Assembly: GCA_030730585.1 (NCBI GenBank)
Contig: JANQUV010000005.1
Coordinates: 1 to 50,031, forward strand
DNA from: Haliea sp.
Lineage (GTDB): Bacteria > Pseudomonadota > Gammaproteobacteria > Pseudomonadales > Halieaceae
Direction: 5' to 3'
Length of the DNA stretch: 50,031 bases
The position numbers were made by a program, and so were the translations under genes. The notes below the pieces were generated by a model that had not been told where the DNA came from, did not search any database, and saw nothing but the letters and a program-made list of their open reading frames with translations. Positions 45,128-50,031 of this stretch are shown here, one piece after another (positions within the stretch are counted from its first letter, which is position 1; each line of letters opens with the position of its first letter).

Positions 45128-46497
45128 TGCAGGGTTCGGTCAGCTCGAGTGGGGGCGCGCGGCGCAGGATTGGCAGCACCACCCGCATCATCAGATTGTT
45201 CGGACGTGGAGCCCGGCGCGCTGGGCGCTGCTCCTTCCAGGCCCAGCAGTCGACGAGCGCCGGCGAGCAGGTCTTGGCGGCCTTCGGCACTAGCTCGCTT
45301 CAAACCCGCGGTGGGTGCGTGAATCAACTTCTTGGTAATGCTACGTGCGAGCTGCGCGACGATTTGCTGAGGGTCATCTCCGCGAGCCAAGGCACGCAGT
45401 GCACGCTGCATCTCCAGCTCGCGAATCGCCTCGGCCATCTCGCGATACTGGCGTACGCTATCGACTGCGGCGAGGCTGCGCAGCTCTTCGAGATACTGCG
45501 CCACGCCCTCATCGATCAGCTGGTCTGCCTTGCGCGCCTCGGTCTGGCGGCTGCGCAGGTTTTGCTCCACGATATCGCGCAGGTCATCCACGGTGTACAG
45601 GTAAACATCCGCCAGCTCTGCAACCTGCGATTCGATATCGCGCGGCACCGCGATATCCACCATGAGCATAGGGCGGTGCTTGCGCACTTTAATCGCCTGC
45701 TCAACCGCGCCCTTACCCAAAATCGGTAACTGGCTCGCGGTGGAGGTAATGACGATATCTGCAAAAGGCAGGTACTCGGGAATTTCCGCCAGCAACACAG
45801 CCTCTGCACCAAACTTTTGTGCCAGCTCCCGTGCTCGCCCCAGGGTTCGGTTAGCGATAACAATGCGGCGCACGCCCGCCTCTATCAAATGTCGCGCGAC
45901 CAGTTCAATCGTCTCACCCGCACCGACTAACAGCGCGTCACATTTGCTCAGGTCAGAAAAAATATGCCCGGCAAGGTCGACGGCGGCATAGGCCACCGAA
46001 ACCGGATTCTCTCCAATTGCCGTGTCGGTGCGCACGCGCTTGGCCAAAGCAAACACCTTTTGAAACAGACGCCCAAGATCCGCCCCGATCGTGCCCGCCT
46101 CGGCTGCTACTGCATACGCGGATTTCAACTGTCCAAAAATCTGCGGCTCACCCAGCACCATGGAGTCAAGCCCGCTCGCCACTTTCACCATATGGCGCAC
46201 AGCATCGGCTGCTTCATAGTGATAAGCCGCGCGGCGAAGTTCTTCACGCGACAGGTGATGGTAGTTGGCTATCCAGTCGACCAGCTGCGCCGACTTCTCT
46301 GCCGCGTGAACAGCCTCCGGCACCATGGCGTAGAGCTCGGTACGATTACAGGTGGACAAGATAACCACCTCATCGAGCCCCGCGTGCTCACAAGCGTCTT
46401 CCAGCGCCTCACTGACTTGCTCTGGCGCAAACGCAACTCGCTCGCGCACTTCAACGCCAGCTGAGTTATGGTTGATTCCAAGGGCAATCAAATTCAT
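45124..46497 (-). CDS. hemA: Glutamyl-tRNA reductase
   Basis: HemA reduces Glu-tRNA to glutamate-1-semialdehyde, the first step of C5 haem synthesis. The 457-residue protein has the catalytic C50 in I-L-S-T-C-N-R-T-E, the [14 protein letters not shown] near 107-120, the NADPH-binding V-G-A-G-E-T near 189-194 and the C-terminal dimer helix. A Pro/Ala/Ser-rich tail of about 35 residues makes it longer than the usual 420 or so. I chose ATG 46497 by the family start; the frame stays open to 46830. A run of seven G on the plus strand just upstream means the start has no normal Shine-Dalgarno sequence at close range. Confidence 0.96.
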   Translation of the reverse strand: MNLIALGINHNSAGVEVRERVAFAPEQVSEALEDACEHAGLDEVVILSTCNRTELYAMVPEAVHAAEKSAQLVDWIANYHHLSREELRRAAYHYEAADAVRHMVKVASGLDSMVLGEPQIFGQLKSAYAVAAEAGTIGADLGRLFQKVFALAKRVRTDTAIGENPVSVAYAAVDLAGHIFSDLSKCDALLVGAGETIELVARHLIEAGVRRIVIANRTLGRARELAQKFGAEAVLLAEIPEYLPFADIVITSTASQLPILGKGAVEQAIKVRKHRPMLMVDIAVPRDIESQVAELADVYLYTVDDLRDIVEQNLRSRQTEARKADQLIDEGVAQYLEELRSLAAVDSVRQYREMAEAIRELEMQRALRALARGDDPQQIVAQLARSITKKLIHAPTAGLKRASAEGRQDLLAGARRLLGLEGAAPSAPGSTSEQSDDAGGAANPAPRAPTRADRTLQ

Positions 46498-46687
46498 GGT
46501 CGGGGGGGTTGGCTCCGGTGGGCGCGGAACGGAGAGACACCGCAAACCGGACCACATCCAATAGGATAAGCCGCTGATTCTACCAAGATATTTGGCAAAT
46601 AACAGGCGTGTTATGCACCGACCGTCCCGCGGTACTTGGGATTCAGCAGTCGAGTGTGTCAATATTACTCCCCCACGCTGGATACCG

Positions 46688-48451
46688 ATGCCTACCTTGA
46701 TCATGTTTCGATTGCTGCTGACAAGTGCGCTCCTGCTCGCGCTGGCGGGTTGTGCGTCCAATCCAGCCACGCCGCCGGCTTCCCCGCTGCCTGAGATGGG
46801 CGAACAGGACACTGCTGCCGCAGACGCCACCGAGCCACCAGAGCGCGCCTTCCCGCAGGCAAGCTTCTACCCCTTGCTACTTGCAGAATTCGCGCTGCGC
46901 CGTAACGATTACAACACCGCGCTCAACACCTATCTGCAGCAGGCTCCCCTGCTGCGTGACCCGGCCATCAGCTCGCATGCCACGCACCTGGCCCAGTTCA
47001 TGAAACGCGAAGCCGAGGCCTTTGAGGCCGCAGATCTCTGGGTTGAACTGGAACCCGATAGCGCCGAAGCCAACAATACGCTGGCAACATTGTTGATTCG
47101 CAAAGGTCATCCTGCCCGCGCCTTGCCGTTGCTGGCGGTGGTTGCTCGCCACGACTTGCAGGCCAATTTCCCCATGTTACTCAGCGGCTTTCGCGAGCTC
47201 CCGATCAACGAGCAGTCAGACCTGCGCGAAGCTGTGAATACCCTGCTGCTTGAGCGCCCAGACGACACGGGGCTACTGCTTACGCAGGCGCTGATACTCG
47301 ACGAACTTGAAGACACGCCCGGCACACGCGCTGCGCTGAGCCGCTTGCTTGCATTAGAGCCTGCACAAACACAAGGCCTTTTGCTGGATGCCAAGCTGCG
47401 CCTGGAAGCTGAAGAGCCAAAGCCCTTCCAGAGCATCGATAAAGCCCTCGCTGAAAACCCGGACAACAAGGTACTGCGCCTGCAATACGCGCGGCTGTTA
47501 ACCCGCTCCGACATTGATGCGGCGCAACGCCAGTTTGAAATTCTCTCGGCACGCTCGCCACGCGACGGTGATTTGTTGTTATCCCTTGCCCTGCTGAACC
47601 AGGACAATGGAGATCCGCTCGCCGCTAAGGCCTACCTGCGGCAGGTGCTGGCGCTGGAGCAGCGAGTCGACGAAGCACGTTATTATCTTGGCCGTATTCT
47701 GGAGGACGAGGGGCGCACTGGTGAAGCCATCGAGGCCTACCGCAAGGTAGAAGACCCCACCAGCCGCGAGTTTTTCAACGCCAATGGCCGCGTGGGTCGC
47801 CTGCTGATCGAGCAGGGAGATGCCAGCGGCAGCGCTGCATTTTTTGACCAACAGCGCGCGGCTTACCCGACCTTAACAGAACAGTTTTTCGCGCTTGAGT
47901 ATGAATTGCTCACCCGTGCAGGGCTGCATGATACAGGCCTGGCACTGCTCAATCAGGGCTTAAGCAGCCTGCCAGAGGCCACCTCATTGCGCTATAGTCG
48001 CGCCATGCTAAGGGAGCAAGACGGCGACCTGGCCGGCATGGAGGCCGATCTTCGCTACATCCTGCAGCGCGACCCCGACAACGCCACCGCTTTGAATGCG
48101 CTGGGTTATACCTTGAGTAACCGCACCAACCGCTACGTAGAGGCCGAACAGTTAATATCTCGCGCGCTCACCCTGGCACCCGAGGAGCCGGCAATTCTGG
48201 ACAGCATGGGTTGGGTTCTGTTTCGCCAAGGCAGGGCGGAGGAAGCACTGCACTACCTGCGCCGGGCCTGGAGCGGGCTGGAGGACCCCGAGGTTGCAGC
48301 GCACCTCGGTGAGGTGCTTTGGGCCCTGGGCCGCACAGAAGAAGCCTTCGCCATCTGGCGCAGCGGGCTGCAACTGGATGCACAGCACAGCACTTTGCTG
48401 GAAACCTTGCAGCGTTTGCAGATACCCGCCGTCCAGCTCAGTACCGAGTGA
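46688..48451 (+). CDS. TPR-repeat outer-membrane-type lipoprotein (PA4667-like)
   Basis: This 587-residue protein begins with a lipoprotein signal ending L-A-G-C (Cys22) and then carries a string of tetratricopeptide repeats through to about residue 570, for example [14 protein letters not shown] near 66-79 and [17 protein letters not shown] near 470-486. It matches the gene found between hemA and lolB in Pseudomonas (PA4667 type). TPR solenoids bind other proteins; the partner is unknown, and an envelope assembly role is only inferred from lolB next door. ATG 46688 and ATG 46703 are both possible starts. Confidence 0.85.
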   Translation: MPTLIMFRLLLTSALLLALAGCASNPATPPASPLPEMGEQDTAAADATEPPERAFPQASFYPLLLAEFALRRNDYNTALNTYLQQAPLLRDPAISSHATHLAQFMKREAEAFEAADLWVELEPDSAEANNTLATLLIRKGHPARALPLLAVVARHDLQANFPMLLSGFRELPINEQSDLREAVNTLLLERPDDTGLLLTQALILDELEDTPGTRAALSRLLALEPAQTQGLLLDAKLRLEAEEPKPFQSIDKALAENPDNKVLRLQYARLLTRSDIDAAQRQFEILSARSPRDGDLLLSLALLNQDNGDPLAAKAYLRQVLALEQRVDEARYYLGRILEDEGRTGEAIEAYRKVEDPTSREFFNANGRVGRLLIEQGDASGSAAFFDQQRAAYPTLTEQFFALEYELLTRAGLHDTGLALLNQGLSSLPEATSLRYSRAMLREQDGDLAGMEADLRYILQRDPDNATALNALGYTLSNRTNRYVEAEQLISRALTLAPEEPAILDSMGWVLFRQGRAEEALHYLRRAWSGLEDPEVAAHLGEVLWALGRTEEAFAIWRSGLQLDAQHSTLLETLQRLQIPAVQLSTE

Positions 48452-48462
48452 AGGCCTAACTG

Positions 48463-49059
48463 ATGACGCTCAGTCGCCTTATCTCCCTAGGGGCTGTACT
48501 CTGGCTGGCTGGCTGCGCCATCGCTCCTGCCCCACTACCCGACAGCCCCTGGCAACACCGTGTAGAGCATCTAAGTGCCCTTCAGGAATGGACCGCACAG
48601 GGTAAAATTGCCCTGCGTAATGGAGATCAGTCCGAATCGGCCAATCTCCACTGGCGGCAACAACGCACCCTCACCACGGTACAGCTGAGTGGCCCGCTGG
48701 GATTGCAAGCGACACAGATCAGCAGCGACGGACAAATACTGCAGGTGCTGCAGGGCGACAGCGAACGTCAGTTCGACTTGTCCAACCCGGAGGTGATGGC
48801 TCGCGAAACAGGCTGGGACTTCCCTCTCGCTGCTCTACCCTACTGGCTAAAAGGGATACCCGCACCGCAGCCCGGCCCGGTGAAAATGGACGTCGTCGAT
48901 GATCTTTTACAAACCCTGCAGCAGGCCGGCTGGCAAATCCTCTATGAGCGCTATCAACGGGTCGATGACTACCTGCTGCCGTCTCGCCTCACGCTGGAGC
49001 GTGGTGCCACCCGGGCGAAAGTCATCATCCAGACCTGGCAGCCGGCGGCACTGCCGTGA
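48463..49059 (+). CDS. lolB: Outer-membrane lipoprotein receptor LolB
   Basis: LolB takes lipoproteins from the periplasmic carrier LolA and inserts them in the outer membrane. The 198-residue protein is itself a lipoprotein with W-L-A-G-C (Cys18) and the LolA/LolB half-barrel: W-T-A-Q-G-K-I-A-L-R near 45-54, L-S-G-P-L-G-L-Q-A-T near 73-82 and L-P-Y-W-L-K-G near 125-131. It is twelve bases after the TPR gene and overlaps ispE, the conserved lolB-ispE pair. Confidence 0.96.
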   Translation: MTLSRLISLGAVLWLAGCAIAPAPLPDSPWQHRVEHLSALQEWTAQGKIALRNGDQSESANLHWRQQRTLTTVQLSGPLGLQATQISSDGQILQVLQGDSERQFDLSNPEVMARETGWDFPLAALPYWLKGIPAPQPGPVKMDVVDDLLQTLQQAGWQILYERYQRVDDYLLPSRLTLERGATRAKVIIQTWQPAALP

Positions 49060-49937
49060 CCCAGACAGTGAAATTGCTCTCACCCGCTAAATTAAACCTC
49101 TTTCTGCATATCACCGGGCGCCGGCCCGACGGCTACCATACCCTGCAGACCGTATTCCAGCTGCTGGATTGGGGCGACCGCATGACGTTCACGGCCAATA
49201 ACAGCGGCGTACTGGAACTCGATATGCCCGGTGGCTCGATGCCCGGCAGCTCGATTCCCGCCGCGGACAACCTGATCCTGCGCGCAGCGCGCCTGCTGCA
49301 ACGAGAGCGCTCAGCTTCAAATAAAAGCGCACAGTTGGGTGCGTCCATACGCTGCGAAAAACAGATCCCAATGGGCGGCGGGTTGGGAGGCGGGTCGTCC
49401 AATGCGGCCACCACACTGTTGGCGCTCAACCAACTATGGGGGCTGGGCCTCAGTACAGGCCGCCTGCAGGCCCTGGGGGCCACTTTGGGTGCTGATGTGG
49501 CCGTCTTTGTTGGCGGCCATAGCGCGTGGGCAGAGGGCATTGGCGACGAGCTGACCCGTCTGAGCCTGCCAGACGCCTGGTACCTGGTCATCAAGCCACG
49601 CTGCGCGGTGCCCACCCGGGAAATATTTTCCGACCGGGAATTGACACGAGACAGCCTGCCGATCACAATGGCCGCCTTTTTTCAGGGGGTACACCGCAAC
49701 GACTGTGAAGCAGTTGTTGTGGCGAATTATCCTGAAACAGGTGACGCGCTGAACTGGTTACGGCAAACTGCCGGCCCGCTCGCTGAACCAAGGTTAACAG
49801 GCACCGGATCCTGCGTTTTTGCCACGTTTGGCACTCGGGAAGCGGCGCTCACCGCCCAGCGGCAGGTGCCAGAACCGTGGCTGTCTTTTGTCGCGAAAGG
49901 TACAAACGAGTCACCAGTACTGAGGGCACTAGCCTGA
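49056..49937 (+). CDS. ispE: 4-diphosphocytidyl-2-C-methyl-D-erythritol kinase
   Basis: IspE phosphorylates CDP-methylerythritol in the MEP pathway of isoprenoid precursors. The 293-residue GHMP kinase has the N-terminal S-P-A-K-L-N-L-F-L-H-I near 10-20, the G-R-R-P-D-G-Y-H region near 22-29, the ATP loop P-M-G-G-G-L-G-G-G-S-S-N near 105-116 and G-A-D-V-A-V-F near 146-152, with a G-T-G-S-C-V-F motif near the end. It starts with GTG 49056, overlapping the lolB stop as GTGA. The tRNA-Gln gene follows only 17 bases later. Confidence 0.96.
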   Translation: MTQTVKLLSPAKLNLFLHITGRRPDGYHTLQTVFQLLDWGDRMTFTANNSGVLELDMPGGSMPGSSIPAADNLILRAARLLQRERSASNKSAQLGASIRCEKQIPMGGGLGGGSSNAATTLLALNQLWGLGLSTGRLQALGATLGADVAVFVGGHSAWAEGIGDELTRLSLPDAWYLVIKPRCAVPTREIFSDRELTRDSLPITMAAFFQGVHRNDCEAVVVANYPETGDALNWLRQTAGPLAEPRLTGTGSCVFATFGTREAALTAQRQVPEPWLSFVAKGTNESPVLRALA

Positions 49938-49954
49938 AGTCTACAATGAATTAT

Positions 49955-50029
49955 TGGGGTGTCGCCAAGTGGCAAGGCACCGGGTTTTGATCCCGGCATT
50001 CGTAGGTTCGAATCCTACCACCCCAGCCA
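49955..50029 (+). tRNA. tRNA-Gln (anticodon UUG)
   Basis: The 75-base sequence folds as a full cloverleaf: acceptor stem TGGGGTG with CACCCCA, the anticodon stem CCGGG/CCCGG around loop TTTTGAT (anticodon TTG at 49987-49989), T arm GTAGG TTCGAAT CCTAC, discriminator G and an encoded CCA end. It reads CAA, and CAG by wobble. Position after ispE and, presumably, before prs is as in Pseudomonas. It may be cut from the ispE transcript, as only 17 bases separate them. Confidence 0.98.
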
Positions 50030-50031
50030 TA

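Noticed and set aside
46498-46510. Run of seven G before hemA as a phase-variable switch
   Set aside because: It lies in untranslated sequence and the run is short; hemA is essential, so on/off switching is unlikely.
46498-46830. Extension of hemA by 111 residues upstream
   Set aside because: HemA proteins begin at [10 protein letters not shown]; the extra part lies opposite the TPR lipoprotein gene and its leader and has no similarity I can see.

Overview
The window reads as one chromosomal stretch of a free-living, Gram-negative, aerobic gammaproteobacterium. By eye it is moderately GC-rich, with dense, uniform coding and no sign of recent transfer: I found no insertion sequence, integrase, CRISPR array, toxin-antitoxin pair or phage gene. 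Gene order matches, block after block, what I remember of Pseudomonas aeruginosa, and the proteins are clearly gammaproteobacterial. My guess is the Cellvibrionales/Halieaceae side of the Pseudomonadales, but the family-level placement is inference only.

Layout. (1) 1-4.4 kb: rsmI (-), then lpoA-yraN-diaA-dolP (+), for 16S rRNA methylation and envelope or replication control. (2) 4.4-9.4 kb (-): sspB-sspA, the cytochrome bc1 complex (petA plus one fused cytochrome b/c1 gene) and rplM-rpsI. (3) 9.4-12.7 kb: zapE (-), zapG (+) and the periplasmic protease algW/degS (+), with a 371-base stretch before algW that holds no convincing gene. (4) 12.7-17 kb (-): mlaC-ibaG-murA-hisG-hisD. (5) 17-25 kb (+): yrbG-kdsD-kdsC-lptC-lptA-lptB-rpoN-hpf-ptsN-rapZ-ptsO, which joins Kdo synthesis, LPS export, sigma-54 and the nitrogen PTS. 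(6) 25-27 kb (+): mgtE and darP/yjgA. (7) 27-35 kb (-): mreB-mreC-mreD-maf-rng-yhdP, the classic rod-shape/RNase G/YhdP string. (8) 35-38.9 kb (+): gatC-gatA-gatB and a small coupled gene of unknown function. (9) 38.9-42.4 kb: smrA-like (-), cysZ (+), rhlB (-), doxX-like (-). (10) 42.4-46.5 kb (-): hemA-prfA-prmC-moeB. (11) 46.7-50 kb (+): a TPR lipoprotein, lolB, ispE and tRNA-Gln(UUG).

Working together, many genes serve the outer membrane: lpoA, dolP, mlaC, kdsD/kdsC, lptC/A/B, lolB and yhdP. Others serve the cell wall and shape (murA, mreBCD, zapE, zapG) or translation quality and capacity (rsmI, rplM, rpsI, hpf, gatCAB, prfA, prmC, smrA, darP).

The window is mostly housekeeping and I see no wholly new system. 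The points most worth a second look are: a single reading frame joining cytochrome b to cytochrome c1; mreC, which appears to lack any ATG/GTG/TTG start at its conserved N-terminus and may begin at ATT; an RNase G shortened before its zinc-link; mlaC standing alone without mlaFEDB; a DiaA homologue whose SIS ligand loops have drifted; and a hairpin that buries the yraN ribosome binding site.
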